A stretch of DNA of 64,000 nt from Bacteroides pyogenes DSM 20611 = JCM 6294 (lineage in GTDB: Bacteria; Bacteroidota; Bacteroidia; Bacteroidales; Bacteroidaceae), in NCBI RefSeq assembly GCF_000428105.1, contig NZ_ATZH01000011.1, positions 1-64,000 on the forward strand, read 5' to 3'. The first letter of the stretch is position 1. The number at the start of each line of letters is the position of its first letter. The notes below the pieces were generated by a model. It made no database searches, was not told where the DNA came from, and worked only from the letters and a program-made list of their open reading frames with translations. Made by a program: the position numbers and the translations under genes. Below are positions 1 through 8,859 of the stretch, piece after piece.

Positions 1-255
1 TTGGAAAGGACAAGGTCTTTATGGACTTTTCCTTCCTGGCCATTGCCTTCAATATAAAAAAGATGTGTGCAAAAATGACAAAAGAAGGCATGGATTGGCT
101 AATTAGGCTGTTTTATGAGCTTACTGCCGCTTTATTTAAGTGCTGGAAACACATAAATCAAAGAAATCTTCAAAATATCGCAGCTTAAAGATAATGAACC
201 GATTTGTATAGCGATGAACAAAAAAGGAAGTGCATCGTGCATTACGACACACCTC
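1..255 (+). mobile_element. 3' end of an IS1182-type insertion sequence (transposase C-terminus plus right end)
   Basis: Frame 3 is open from the window edge to a stop at 186-188 and encodes the last 61 residues of a transposase, including FMDFSFLAIAFNIKKMCAK, a C-terminal signature I associate with the IS1182 group of DDE transposases. The rest of the element lies to the left of the window. About 65 bases of non-coding sequence follow, and then codons of mtgA resume on the opposite strand. The right terminal repeat probably ends near the bases gcattacgacacacc at about 241-255. The exact boundary is my estimate, plus or minus 10 bp, because the left end and the target duplication are not visible. 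Confidence 0.75.
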
Positions 256-420
256 CTTATCTCCTGACATAATCTGTTGAACACTGCGAATAACCATAAG
301 AGGAGTAACGTAAACCGGAACGAATCGGTACACCCAAACAGCTAGAATGGTAGAAGAAAAAAAGAAGATCAACAGATTACGCGCATATCGCAAAGCTTTT
401 TTAATTAGCGGTTTGTGCAT
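255..420 (-). pseudogene. mtgA: 5' fragment of monofunctional peptidoglycan transglycosylase MtgA, cut by the insertion sequence
   Basis: About 55 residues are left: a positively charged start, one membrane anchor ([16 protein letters not shown]) and the segment [19 protein letters not shown], which I recognise as the start of Bacteroides MtgA, a membrane-anchored GT51 enzyme that polymerises lipid II glycan strands. After GDKE the reading frame passes into unrelated sequence of the adjacent insertion sequence, and the whole GT51 catalytic domain is absent here. The remainder of the gene may lie on the other side of the element, outside the window. The start at 420 overlaps the end of the OmpA-like gene by 20 bases, so both were probably cotranscribed. 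The family call is good; the breakpoint is approximate. Confidence 0.7.
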
Positions 421-1075
421 TTTTTATCATTTGTTCGCTGGCATACATATAAACTTCCACACGACGGTTCTGATCTGCTGATTTAGATTCGTCGTATTGT
501 GAATAGCCCATTCCTTGCACGACTTTGAACTGAGAGGGAGCTACTCCGCACTGTTGCAAATATTTTTGCACTGCAAATGCGCGGTTGTTGGAGACCTTTT
601 GATTGGCTTCGTAAGTTCCCACTTTGTCGGTATGACCAAGGACGGCTATGTCGATCGTCGGATCTTCTTTCAATACTGTAGCAAATTCGGCCAATGCGCT
701 CTTTGAACTGCTGCTCAATGCAGAAGAGTTAAACGGGAAAAGAATACCGGAACTAAAAGATACTTTTACAGCGTCCAGTCCATTGACATCTTTTACCTTT
801 TCTACTTGAGCACCTTCGATTCTTGCAGCTTCTTCAGCCTTTTTATCCATCTTATGTCCAATTGCAGCACCGGCACCGGCACCTACCGCCGTACCAACAG
901 CCGCACCGATAGCTGCACCTTTACCTTTACCAATAACACCGCCGAGAATAGCTCCTAAAGCTGCTCCCGAACCACCACCGATGGCTGCACCCTTACCAGC
1001 ATTATTCATACTGGCACAACCGCCCAAAATAATAGCGAGGCTCATAAACAGAACCATAAATTTCATTTTGTTCAT
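401..1075 (-). CDS. OmpA-family lipoprotein with glycine-zipper domain
   Basis: A 224-residue protein starting [11 protein letters not shown]. The hydrophobic leader ends in a lipobox (IILGGC), so it should be a lipoprotein. Residues of about 25-80 are a glycine-rich zipper (repeated [23 protein letters not shown]), as in Gly-zipper outer-membrane proteins. The C-terminal half is an OmpA domain with [21 protein letters not shown] and [10 protein letters not shown], the regions that bind diaminopimelate of peptidoglycan. Likely role: tethering the outer membrane to the wall. An upstream start at 1111 is possible, but 1075 puts the lipobox at a normal distance. A -7 element TATCTTTG lies on the minus strand at 1126-1133, which also favours the shorter form. 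It is followed by the mtgA fragment. Confidence 0.85.
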   Translation of the reverse strand: MNKMKFMVLFMSLAIILGGCASMNNAGKGAAIGGGSGAALGAILGGVIGKGKGAAIGAAVGTAVGAGAGAAIGHKMDKKAEEAARIEGAQVEKVKDVNGLDAVKVSFSSGILFPFNSSALSSSSKSALAEFATVLKEDPTIDIAVLGHTDKVGTYEANQKVSNNRAFAVQKYLQQCGVAPSQFKVVQGMGYSQYDESKSADQNRRVEVYMYASEQMIKNAQTAN

Positions 1076-1125
1076 AATTTCATTTTTAATTAGTTCATAA
1101 AAACAATCCACTTAAGATAATACTG

Positions 1126-1133
1126 CAAAGATA
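1126..1133 (-). promoter_or_regulatory. Bacteroides-type -7 element upstream of the OmpA-like gene
   Basis: On the minus strand the bases read TATCTTTG, matching TAnnTTTG, about 50 bases before the start at 1075. No good -33 TTTG is visible. The 342-base gap 1076-1417 holds this element and the divergent element for the patatin gene at 1371-1378 (TATCTTTG on the plus strand); I see nothing else in it. Confidence 0.55.
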
Positions 1134-1417
1134 AATATTATTCGTAAAATCGGTAATTTTTAAATGGTAAAAATGGTTTTATTACGAAACATAATCCTGT
1201 TTTTATTTTTTTATATTTGTTTTTCCACACTGTTCTAGTTAGAAATTGTACAAAAGACACTATCTTTATACACCTTGAATTTACCGGGTTTCCATACTGA
1301 AACAGCTCTGAAAACAGAGGCTATTAAAGTAAAAAAACGGTCTCGGAGAAGATTCTAAGAAATTATCATGTATCTTTGAAGTCTGAATGAATGAGGGATA
1401 AAAGCTTAGTCCAGGAT

Positions 1418-3718
1418 ATGAGAAAAATTCTTTTTGTATTTATCGCTTTATATTTATGTATACCTGCTGCATTGGCACAAAAAGTGGGGCTTGTGTTAAG
1501 CGGCGGTGGAGCCAAAGGACTTACACATATAGGTGTCATTCGTGCTTTGGAAGAAAATAATATTCCGATCGATTATATTACAGGCACTTCCATGGGAGCC
1601 ATCGTGGGTTCTCTGTATGCCATGGGGTATACGACGGACGAAATGAGCGATTTGTTGAAGTCGGAAGAGTTCAAGCGATGGTATTCCGGTGAGATAGAAG
1701 ACAAATATATGTACCATTTTAAGAAAGATCTTCCCACACCGGATTTTTTCAATATACGATTCTCTTTTAAAGACTCATTAAATGCTTTTAAACCTCAATT
1801 CCTTCCGGCAAGTGTGGTCGACCCCATACAAATGAATCTGGTTTTTGTCGATTTATACGCGCGCGCTACAGCTGCTTGCAAAGGCGACTTTGACAAACTT
1901 TTCGTTCCCTTTCGGTGCATCGCCTCCGATGTGTACAATAAAAAACAACTGATTATGAAAAACGGAGATTTAGGAGATGCCGTAAGAGCTTCCATGAGTT
2001 TTCCTTTCATGTTCAAACCTATCGAGATAGGTAATGTGCTCGCATATGACGGAGGTATTTACAATAATTTTCCTACAGATGTAATGAGAGAGGATTTTCA
2101 TCCGGATATCATCATAGGAAGTGTTGTATCTGCCAACCCGACCAAGCCGAAAGAAAACGATCTTATGAGTCAGATAGAGAACATGGTAATGCAAAGAACC
2201 GACTATTCCATCCCCGATTCGACAGGTGTCTTGCTTACATTTAAATATGACAATGTGAATTTAATGGATTTTCAACGCATAGACGAACTCTGTGATAGCG
2301 GATATATCCGGACCATCGGCATGATGGATTCTATTAAAAGCCGTATCCATCGACGTGTGAATATAGATAATATACGTTTAAGAAGAATGGTGTATCGCAG
2401 CAATTATCCTGAACTGCGTTTTAAAAATATAATTATTGACGGGGCCAATGCTCAACAACAAATTTATATCAAGAGAGAATTTCACCGATCGGCTAACACG
2501 GAATTCACTTATGAAGACTTGAAGCGAGGCTATTTCAGGTTGCTTTCAGACAACATGATCTCCGAAATCATCCCTCATGCTGTATATAATCCGGAAGACG
2601 ATACTTATGATCTCCATTTGAAAGTGAAAATGGAAAGCAACTTTTCGGTGCGGTTGGGAGGCAATATCTCCACATCCAATTCAAACCAGATTTACATGGG
2701 AGTGAGTTATCAGAATTTAAACTATTATGCAAAAGAATTTCTTTTAGATGGTCAGATAGGAAAGGTATACAACAACCTGCAATTTATGACAAAGGTGAAT
2801 TTTGCCACCACCATACCCACCTCATATCGCTTAATTGCGTCTATTACCACTTTCGACTATTTTAAGAAAGATAAACTGTTTTCGAGAAATGACAAGCCTG
2901 CGTTGAACCAAAAGGATGAACGCTTTTTGAGAATTCAAGCGGCTTTGCCTTTTCTATCCAACAAACGTGTGGAATTGGGTATAGGAATCGGCAGAATCGA
3001 AGACAAATACTTTCAAAAAAATATCATCAATTTCGAAGAAGACAAGTATGACAGAAGCCGCTACGATCTGATAGGCGGACTCATCAGTTTCAATGGAAGT
3101 ACACTAAACGCACGTCAATATCCCACTCAGGGGTATCGTGAAGCGCTTATTGCACAAGTTTTCACCGGAAGAGAATATTTTCATTCCGGAAGCCATGCGG
3201 ATGAAAATAAGAATTACAAAGAAAGGCATTCGTGGCTGCAATTATCATATATGAAAGAAGCCTACCACAATATGGGCGAACATTGGACCTTAGGCTGGTA
3301 TTTTAAAGCTTTGTACGCTTCGAAAAACTTCTCGGAAAATTATATGGCAACAATGATGCAGGCCTGCGAATTCGCTCCCACGCAACATAGCCAAATTAAC
3401 TATAATAACGCTTTCAGGGCTAATCAATTCGTGGGAGCCGGTATTCGTCCCATATATCGAATCAATCAAATGTTTCACCTGCGTGGAGAATTCTATGGCT
3501 TTATGCCCATTTATCCCATCGAAAGAAATTTCCTGAATAAAGCACAGTATGGAAAAACTTTCTCAAAATTCGAATATTTAGGAGAAACTTCCTTCGTCTG
3601 TCAACTCCCATTCGGATCTATTTCCATGTATGTAAATCATTATAGCTCACCGAAAAGAGAATGGAACGTGGGATTAAGCATAGGCTGGCAACTATTCAAT
3701 TATCGTTTTATCGAATAA
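1418..3718 (+). CDS. Patatin-like phospholipase with POTRA and outer-membrane barrel (type Vd autotransporter, PlpD/FplA-like)
   Basis: A 766-residue protein in three parts. Residues 1-20 are a signal peptide ending in ALA. Residues of about 22-230 are a patatin lipase: oxyanion loop SGGGAKG at 28-34, nucleophile Ser58 in GTSMG, and catalytic Asp in DGGIYNNFP. A POTRA-like segment follows (KNIIIDGANAQQQIYIKREF onward), and then about 350 residues of amphipathic beta strands ending in NVGLSIGWQLFNYRFIE, an aromatic barrel end. This is the architecture of type Vd secretion, where the barrel exports its own lipase. The start at 1418 (MRKILFV) is preferred over 1391 because the -7 element TATCTTTG at 1371-1378 would place transcription start near 1385. 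Substrate and release from the barrel are unknown. Confidence 0.85.
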   Translation: MRKILFVFIALYLCIPAALAQKVGLVLSGGGAKGLTHIGVIRALEENNIPIDYITGTSMGAIVGSLYAMGYTTDEMSDLLKSEEFKRWYSGEIEDKYMYHFKKDLPTPDFFNIRFSFKDSLNAFKPQFLPASVVDPIQMNLVFVDLYARATAACKGDFDKLFVPFRCIASDVYNKKQLIMKNGDLGDAVRASMSFPFMFKPIEIGNVLAYDGGIYNNFPTDVMREDFHPDIIIGSVVSANPTKPKENDLMSQIENMVMQRTDYSIPDSTGVLLTFKYDNVNLMDFQRIDELCDSGYIRTIGMMDSIKSRIHRRVNIDNIRLRRMVYRSNYPELRFKNIIIDGANAQQQIYIKREFHRSANTEFTYEDLKRGYFRLLSDNMISEIIPHAVYNPEDDTYDLHLKVKMESNFSVRLGGNISTSNSNQIYMGVSYQNLNYYAKEFLLDGQIGKVYNNLQFMTKVNFATTIPTSYRLIASITTFDYFKKDKLFSRNDKPALNQKDERFLRIQAALPFLSNKRVELGIGIGRIEDKYFQKNIINFEEDKYDRSRYDLIGGLISFNGSTLNARQYPTQGYREALIAQVFTGREYFHSGSHADENKNYKERHSWLQLSYMKEAYHNMGEHWTLGWYFKALYASKNFSENYMATMMQACEFAPTQHSQINYNNAFRANQFVGAGIRPIYRINQMFHLRGEFYGFMPIYPIERNFLNKAQYGKTFSKFEYLGETSFVCQLPFGSISMYVNHYSSPKREWNVGLSIGWQLFNYRFIE

Positions 3719-3746
3719 TTATTTTAATCAAAAAGTCGCTGAAAAG

Positions 3747-3777
3747 CTTGCTAATTCAGGAAAAAGCCGTATCTTTG
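3747..3777 (+). promoter_or_regulatory. Promoter of the tRNA-Arg cluster
   Basis: CTTG at 3747-3750, 19 bases, then TATCTTTG at 3770-3777: a close match to TTTG-N19-21-TAnnTTTG. It lies 20 bases before the first tRNA. Confidence 0.7.
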
Positions 3778-3797
3778 CACCCGTTAAACAAATAATC

Positions 3798-3871
3798 GGT
3801 CGCGTAGCTCAACTGAATAGAGTAGCTGACTACGGATCAGCCGGTTACAGGTTTGAATCCTGTCGCGATCA
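3798..3871 (+). tRNA. tRNA-Arg(ACG), copy 1
   Basis: A 74-base cloverleaf. The acceptor stem GGTCGCG pairs with CGCGATC, the anticodon loop is CTACGGA (anticodon ACG, read as ICG), the T arm is normal, and no CCA is encoded. It is the first of three tandem copies that share one promoter. Confidence 0.95.
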
Positions 3872-3893
3872 CTTTTATTTGAATTAACAAAAT

Positions 3894-3967
3894 GGCCGCG
3901 TAGCTCAACTGAATAGAGTAGCTGACTACGGATCAGCCGGTTACAGGTTTGAATCCTGTCGCGGTCA
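3894..3967 (+). tRNA. tRNA-Arg(ACG), copy 2
   Basis: Identical to copy 1 except in the acceptor stem, where GGCCGCG pairs with CGCGGTC. The two differences (T to C at position 3, A to G opposite) compensate each other, so pairing is kept. No CCA is encoded. Confidence 0.95.
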
Positions 3968-3984
3968 CTTTTATTTCATTCATT

Positions 3985-4058
3985 GGTCGCGTAGCTCAAC
4001 TGAATAGAGTAGCTGACTACGGATCAGCCGGTTACAGGTTTGAATCCTGTCGCGATCA
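3985..4058 (+). tRNA. tRNA-Arg(ACG), copy 3
   Basis: Same sequence as copy 1 (acceptor GGTCGCG with CGCGATC, anticodon ACG). It is the last of the tandem and is followed by a terminator hairpin at 4099-4143. Confidence 0.95.
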
Positions 4059-4098
4059 CAAGAGAGAATTAAAAAAGTCTCCAAGAGAGAAGCATTAA

Positions 4099-4148
4099 GA
4101 AACAGCCCAAGTTTACGACAATTACGTATGCTTAGGCTGTTTCCTTTT
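4099..4148 (+). terminator. Terminator of the tRNA-Arg cluster
   Basis: GAAACAGCCcAAG at 4099-4111 pairs with CTTaGGCTGTTTC at 4131-4143 with one mismatch and is followed by a T run. The stretch from here to 4369 has no convincing gene. Confidence 0.65.
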
Positions 4149-4369
4149 TCCGCTCACCGACCTGAGTCGCACATCAATATAAAAAAAACGGGGTACTTCT
4201 TCCTTATATATATCCCGTATAAGAAAACGTTTTCTCTATGCTCTTCTAAACCCTATCCGAAACCTAATAACCGAAATTCAAAAATACATGTTTCGGGATC
4301 CCCGCATAAGCACCGACTTTACATATAATCTCAAATTATCCAAAACCGCAATCCGATGAAAATAAAAAG

Positions 4370-4388
4370 GCGATCGGAAGACGACCGC
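4370..4388 (-). terminator. Terminator downstream of the tRNA-Lys pair
   Basis: On the minus strand GCGGTCG-TCTTC-CGATCGC forms a short hairpin followed by CTTTTTATTTT, just past the 3' end of the second tRNA-Lys. Confidence 0.65.
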
Positions 4389-4396
4389 TTTCAAAG

Positions 4397-4469
4397 TACA
4401 CCCTCAGGGATTCGAACCCTGGACCCACTGATTAAGAGTCAGTTGCTCTACCAACTGAGCTAAGAGTGC
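4397..4469 (-). tRNA. tRNA-Lys(CTT), downstream copy
   Basis: A 73-base cloverleaf on the minus strand: acceptor GCACTCT with AGGGTGT, anticodon loop CTCTTAA (anticodon CTT), discriminator A, no encoded CCA. It is identical to the other copy 30 bases upstream. Confidence 0.95.
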
Positions 4470-4499
4470 GACATAATCATTGCTGCAATCTCAAAATTG

Positions 4500-4572
4500 T
4501 ACACCCTCAGGGATTCGAACCCTGGACCCACTGATTAAGAGTCAGTTGCTCTACCAACTGAGCTAAGAGTGC
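4500..4572 (-). tRNA. tRNA-Lys(CTT), upstream copy
   Basis: Same 73-base sequence as the downstream copy. A -7 element TACTTTTG lies upstream on the minus strand at 4596-4603, so this copy is the promoter-proximal one. Confidence 0.95.
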
Positions 4573-4663
4573 GTCAATTCTTTCGTTTGCGGTTGCAAAA
4601 GTAGTCCTTTTATTTTATTTAGCCAAACAATCGGACAGCTTTTTCAACAACTTTTTTCTTCGA

Positions 4664-5467
4664 TTATTCGAACACATAAAGTTCAGAAGGTGTATTTCGC
4701 TTTAAGGCAAGCAATTGCACATCTTTCCCAACAACAACACCTTTATTTTTCAATTTCCACTCTACGGTTTTATATGCTAATTCCGGATGATTATTGTCTT
4801 TACTCAAATGGCATAACCATATATAGCGCAGCTTTTCAGTAATATGCTCCGCAAGAAATTCTGCGGTATCCGCATTGCTCATATGTCCGGTTTTACTTAC
4901 AATTCGTTCTTTCAGATATTTCGGATAAGGCCCCATCATCAACATCTCTTCGTCATAGTTCGCTTCCAGAATCAGGTAGTTGGCTTTACAGATATAATGC
5001 GCCGCTATAGGCGTAATCTCACCGAGATCGGTTAAAAAAGAAAACACTTTATCACCCACTTCGACACAGTATCCTACATTATCCGTTCCATCATGCGGCA
5101 CTTCAAAAGATTCCAGCCGGAAATCATCGAGCATCATAGGCTCACCTTTTTCCATATACCTGATTGAGGAGCTAAGCTTTTCCGTCATGCAATAACTGCG
5201 ATTAATCCCTGCATGAATACGTGCGGTAGTATATACCGGAATATGCATTTTTTCACCCAAATGCCCTACCGCTTTTATATGGTCCGCGTGGTCATGTGTA
5301 ATAAATACGCCACATATGCTTTCCATCGGGATGTTATGTTCTTTCAGCGTTTTTTTTATAGTTCTGATACCTATTCCGGCATCAATCAGTATTCCGTTAT
5401 TCTCAGTGCCCAGATAGTAGCAGTTACCGCTACTGCCACTTGCCAGGCTTATAAATTTTACTTTCAT
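4664..5467 (-). CDS. Metallo-beta-lactamase-fold hydrolase (YycJ/WalJ-like)
   Basis: A 267-residue cytosolic protein starting MKVKFISLASGSSGNCYYLG, the usual opening of this group. The zinc site is THDHADHI, with a further H in the VPHDGTDNVGY segment and a late H in WLCHLS. Members are thought to be nucleases or phosphodiesterases linked in other phyla to the WalRK system; the exact substrate here is unknown. A longer form starting at 5530 exists but adds residues not typical of the family. The POT-like transporter gene lies just upstream on the same strand, 78 bases away, and may be cotranscribed. Confidence 0.85.
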   Translation of the reverse strand: MKVKFISLASGSSGNCYYLGTENNGILIDAGIGIRTIKKTLKEHNIPMESICGVFITHDHADHIKAVGHLGEKMHIPVYTTARIHAGINRSYCMTEKLSSSIRYMEKGEPMMLDDFRLESFEVPHDGTDNVGYCVEVGDKVFSFLTDLGEITPIAAHYICKANYLILEANYDEEMLMMGPYPKYLKERIVSKTGHMSNADTAEFLAEHITEKLRYIWLCHLSKDNNHPELAYKTVEWKLKNKGVVVGKDVQLLALKRNTPSELYVFE

Positions 5468-5545
5468 ACCTTTTCTGTTAAAATACAAAATGCCGTCAGC
5501 TTTTACGACAAAGTGACGGCAAATATACATAAAAAAGAAGAGACC

Positions 5546-6934
5546 TTACTGAGAAAGTTCTTTCTTTTTATCTATAGATTCGGTGATTTTTGCAAACGCC
5601 AGCAAGGCTATTGCAGCTATCAATCCGATGGCAGCAAAGTAATACCATATGTAATGCGCATTTACACTCGCTTCTTTCCATGCTTCGTGAGATTCGAACA
5701 AAACAGGATCGGGACAATATTTAGTCAACAATACTCCTGCTATCCCAAAACCAAACACCGATGATAAAAACGAATGCAAATGACTAAAGCCCAAATACAT
5801 GCCTTCTTCTCCCTCGGGGGCTTGCAAAGAGAAATACTCTAAATAGCGTGGAGAAATAAAACATTCGGCAAGAGCCTGCACCACAATTCCTGCAATCATC
5901 ATCAAAGTGATATTACTCATCCCCGCAATGAGGTCATTGCCGAGCAAGTTTCCGCAAGCCATAAGCAAAGCGGATACCGGAATCAGGAACATACCTACAT
6001 TCATCGAAGTAATAGCGCTTCGCTTCGCCATCAAACGCGTAACGAAACTCACACAACATACAACGACAAAAGGATTTACATTGGCAATCCAACCCGGTTT
6101 GGCTGTTTCACCGGCCATTCGGATTACGTATTTAGGCATCGTAGCGTATAATTGTTGTTGTACCATCCAGAATCCTGTAACAATCAGAATAAGAATCAAG
6201 AGACGCCAATTGGTAAGAATACGTACAAACCCCTGCCCTATTTCACGCAGGCTTTTTCCTTCGCCGGCTGTGTGAGCAGATTTATATAAAAAAAATACTG
6301 CCAGCAAAGCAATAAGCGTCATGCTACCCGAAAAGTAATTAATATAGATATAGGCTTTTTCTCCTATCACATTTCTCAAAGGATCTATAATCGTCTTTCC
6401 TGTAAAAGCGCCAATGTTTACCATCATGTAAAAAATCGAATATCCGCGAGCGCGAGTGGCTTCGGTTGTTTCTTTGGCAACAGACGCCGAAATAATCGAT
6501 TTGATAAACGAACCGCCTATCATAAGAACTGTCAGCACCGGAACAATCATCCATCGAAGGGTGCTGTCGGGCAATCCGTTGAAACGTGTTGTCGCCCCGT
6601 AAGTCACCAATCCTGTGGCTTCCAGCAAAGTGGGCAATGCTGCCAAGCCCAGATAGCCTACAGACAATAACGAAAAAGCTATAATCATAGATTTCCGGAA
6701 ACCTATCTTGTCGGCGTAAGCTCCGGAAAAGATAGGAAGCAAATAGAGTCCTCCCGAAAAGAGACCGGAAATCATACTGGCTTCAAAATCATTAAAACCT
6801 AAAATTGTAGACAGATAGATGGTGAGAACGATAAAAATGGCATAATATGCCATACGTTCAAACAGTTCGACTGTGTTGCTCACCCAAAAAGCTCTTGAGA
6901 AGCCTCCGGCTGTGCGCTGAGGAGAATTGTTCAT
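5546..6934 (-). CDS. MFS transporter, POT/PTR peptide-transporter-like
   Basis: 462 residues with about 12-14 hydrophobic segments. Near the N-terminus it has NTVELFERMAYYAIFIVLTIY, which resembles the ExxERFxYY signature of proton-dependent oligopeptide transporters, and later GAYADKIGFRKSM, an MFS loop. Likely role: proton-coupled uptake of a small peptide or related solute at the inner membrane. The substrate cannot be read from the sequence, and the POT signature is only partly conserved, so a generic MFS label is the safe one. It diverges from the HAD phosphatase gene; a -7 element TATCTTTG lies on the minus strand at 6967-6974. Confidence 0.75.
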   Translation of the reverse strand: MNNSPQRTAGGFSRAFWVSNTVELFERMAYYAIFIVLTIYLSTILGFNDFEASMISGLFSGGLYLLPIFSGAYADKIGFRKSMIIAFSLLSVGYLGLAALPTLLEATGLVTYGATTRFNGLPDSTLRWMIVPVLTVLMIGGSFIKSIISASVAKETTEATRARGYSIFYMMVNIGAFTGKTIIDPLRNVIGEKAYIYINYFSGSMTLIALLAVFFLYKSAHTAGEGKSLREIGQGFVRILTNWRLLILILIVTGFWMVQQQLYATMPKYVIRMAGETAKPGWIANVNPFVVVCCVSFVTRLMAKRSAITSMNVGMFLIPVSALLMACGNLLGNDLIAGMSNITLMMIAGIVVQALAECFISPRYLEYFSLQAPEGEEGMYLGFSHLHSFLSSVFGFGIAGVLLTKYCPDPVLFESHEAWKEASVNAHYIWYYFAAIGLIAAIALLAFAKITESIDKKKELSQ

Positions 6935-6966
6935 ATTTTACGGTTTGTTAAAATGTTAATTTGGCG

Positions 6967-7004
6967 CAAAGATACATTTTTTTGACGTACTGTCCGTATC
7001 TTTG
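6967..7004. promoter_or_regulatory. Back-to-back -7 elements for the MFS and HAD genes
   Basis: TATCTTTG occurs on the minus strand at 6967-6974 (towards the transporter) and on the plus strand at 6997-7004 (towards the phosphatase). The 22 bases between them would have to serve both promoters. No textbook -33 TTTG is seen at the proper distance. Confidence 0.55.
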
Positions 7005-7030
7005 CCGACAATTACATTTTTTAATATATT

Positions 7031-7450
7031 ATGATCATAGCAGTTGATTTTGACGGAACCATCGTAGAACATCGTTATCCGCATATCGGTGAAGAAATTC
7101 CATTTGCAATCGACACATTAAAATTATTGCAACAAGAAAAACATCGTTTAATTTTGTGGAGTGTACGCGAAGGGGCGTTATTGGATGAAGCGGTAGAATG
7201 GTGCAAAAGTCGGGGACTGGAATTTTATGCAGTAAACAAAGATTATCCGGAAGAAGAACGCAATCATCAAGGATTTTCCCGTAAATTGAAAGCCGATATG
7301 TTCATTGACGATCGAAATCTGGGCGGGCTTCCGGATTGGGGCGTTATCTACGAAATGATAAAAGGCAGAAAAACATTTGCGGATATGTACAACCTGCAAT
7401 CCATAGAGAAGCCGGTGCAAAAGAAAAAGAAACGGTGGTTTTCTTTTTAG
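7031..7450 (+). CDS. Small HAD-superfamily phosphatase
   Basis: A 139-residue protein with nucleophile motif AVDFDGTIVEH at residues 4-14 (DxDGT), motif II in LILWSVREG, and motif III/IV Asp pair in DMFIDDRN. There is almost no cap domain, as in polynucleotide-kinase-phosphatase-like small HADs of Bacteroides. The tail KKKKRWFSF is basic. The natural substrate is unknown. It stands alone between divergent and downstream promoters. Confidence 0.8.
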   Translation: MIIAVDFDGTIVEHRYPHIGEEIPFAIDTLKLLQQEKHRLILWSVREGALLDEAVEWCKSRGLEFYAVNKDYPEEERNHQGFSRKLKADMFIDDRNLGGLPDWGVIYEMIKGRKTFADMYNLQSIEKPVQKKKKRWFSF

Positions 7451-7632
7451 ATATCGTTTTTTATTTTTTGTTCTTTGAACTCAAATAAGGTTTTTCCGCA
7501 ATTGCTTGCGAGATAAGGGAGACTGCAAGCCATCGGACGAAGAGATGAAGTAATCCTTTTTTGTGGGGAATACGAACAATTCTAATAAATTTCGTGTTTA
7601 TTTAGACGTAGATAATCTAAAAATAGAAATTT

Positions 7633-8070
7633 ATGATTTATAAATTATTATTTCCGACAAAGCCCAATCAAAACAACATTTCTTTTTTGCTGTTGACAGC
7701 CCGAATCGTTTTCGGTTTGTTATTTTTATTTCATGGAGTAGCCAAATGGAATAATTTCGAAAATCTATCCGCTTCTTTCCCCGATCCTTTGGGAGTAGGA
7801 AGTTCGGTCTCATTAGGGTTAGCCATCTTTGGCGAGCTGATATGTTCCATCGGATTTATCATTGGCATTTTATATCGCTTAGCCATGATTCCCATGATTT
7901 TCACGATGGCAATGGCTTTTTTCGTGATTCATGCCGATGATCCGTTTGCAGTAAAAGAATTAGCATTGGTATATCTATTCATCTTTATATTAATGTATAT
8001 TGCCGGCCCCGGTAAATTTTCAATCGATTCTTTTATCGGAACAGCAATTACACAAAAGCAAAGAAAATAG
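7633..8070 (+). CDS. DoxX-family membrane protein
   Basis: 145 residues with four hydrophobic segments. Segment one contains LLTARIVFGLLFLFHGVAKW, typical of DoxX; a conserved GE pair follows in AIFGELICSIGF. Inner-membrane proteins of this family are linked to respiratory or redox functions, but their reaction is unsettled. It begins ATGATTTATAAATTA at 7633, after a 182-base gap (7451-7632) in which I see no gene. Confidence 0.85.
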   Translation: MIYKLLFPTKPNQNNISFLLLTARIVFGLLFLFHGVAKWNNFENLSASFPDPLGVGSSVSLGLAIFGELICSIGFIIGILYRLAMIPMIFTMAMAFFVIHADDPFAVKELALVYLFIFILMYIAGPGKFSIDSFIGTAITQKQRK

Positions 8071-8160
8071 AACAATTGCTTTAATAAGTCGAAAAAAGAC
8101 TATATTTGCATGTATTCAGAGAAAAACATTTTTATTTTATTCATTAAAAACTTTTTAGCT

Positions 8161-8715
8161 ATGAGAAAGAATAAACTAACGTTAGTGGCATTCGTGCTGA
8201 GCGGAAGCATACTGCTAAGTTCTTGCGTAGGATCATTCGGGTTGTTCAACCGCTTGAGTTCATGGAATCGGACTTTGGGAAATAAATTTGTAAACGAACT
8301 TGTTTTTTTGGCTTTTAACATTGTGCCCGTATATGGTGTTGCAGCTTTGGCAGATATGTTGGTTATCAACTCAATCGAGTTCTGGACAGGTTCCAACCCC
8401 ATGGCGAGCGTAGGTGACGTGAAAAAAGTTAAAGGCGAAGACGGGAGCAATTATCTGGTAACAACGCTTGAAAACGGATATTCCATTACAAAAGAAGGCG
8501 AAAGCGCTTCGATGGATCTCATTTACGATCAGGAAAACAATACATGGAATGTGGAAGCCAACGGAGAAAAGACCGAACTTTTGAAGATGAACAACAACGG
8601 AACAGCCGATTTATTCCTGCCCAACGGAGAAAAGATGAATGTGACGCTTGACAATCAAGGAATGATGGCTGCCCGTCAGGCTGTGATGAGCAATCAGATG
8701 TTCGCTGCCCGATAA
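8161..8715 (+). CDS. DUF3332 lipoprotein
   Basis: 184 residues starting MRKNKLTLVAFVLSGSILLSSC, a signal peptide with lipobox LLSSC. The mature part has VGSFGLFNRLSSWNRTLGNKF and a hydrophobic stretch (LVFLAFNIVPVYGVAALADML), both features of DUF3332, followed by a beta-rich C-terminal domain. Function unknown. An upstream start at 8110 is rejected because the -7 element TATATTTG at 8101-8108 would place the transcription start inside that extension. Confidence 0.85.
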   Translation: MRKNKLTLVAFVLSGSILLSSCVGSFGLFNRLSSWNRTLGNKFVNELVFLAFNIVPVYGVAALADMLVINSIEFWTGSNPMASVGDVKKVKGEDGSNYLVTTLENGYSITKEGESASMDLIYDQENNTWNVEANGEKTELLKMNNNGTADLFLPNGEKMNVTLDNQGMMAARQAVMSNQMFAAR

Positions 8716-8787
8716 AGAATCATTGGTAAGAAGCAACACAAGCTTTCTCGTCGAAAAGGCTGTATGCTTCTATCAAGACAATACTGA

Positions 8788-8855
8788 AGCGCAGATTTAC
8801 ACGAACCGCATGTACGAATTCATGCAAGCGATGTGTGTAAATCTGCGCTTTTATT
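8788..8855 (+). terminator. Long hairpin terminator between convergent genes
   Basis: AGCGCAGATTTACAC at 8788-8802 pairs perfectly (15 bp) with 8835-8849 and is followed by TTTATTT. It separates the DUF3332 gene from the convergent tamL gene, whose 3' end is 10 bases further on. Confidence 0.75.
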
Positions 8856-8859
8856 TCTA

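Noticed and set aside
1391..1417. Upstream start for the outer-membrane patatin
   Set aside because: It would begin about six bases after the predicted transcription start and would place nine polar residues before a good signal peptide.
4128..4328. A 66-residue frame between tRNA clusters
   Set aside because: It starts inside the terminator stem of the tRNA-Arg cluster and has no recognisable features.
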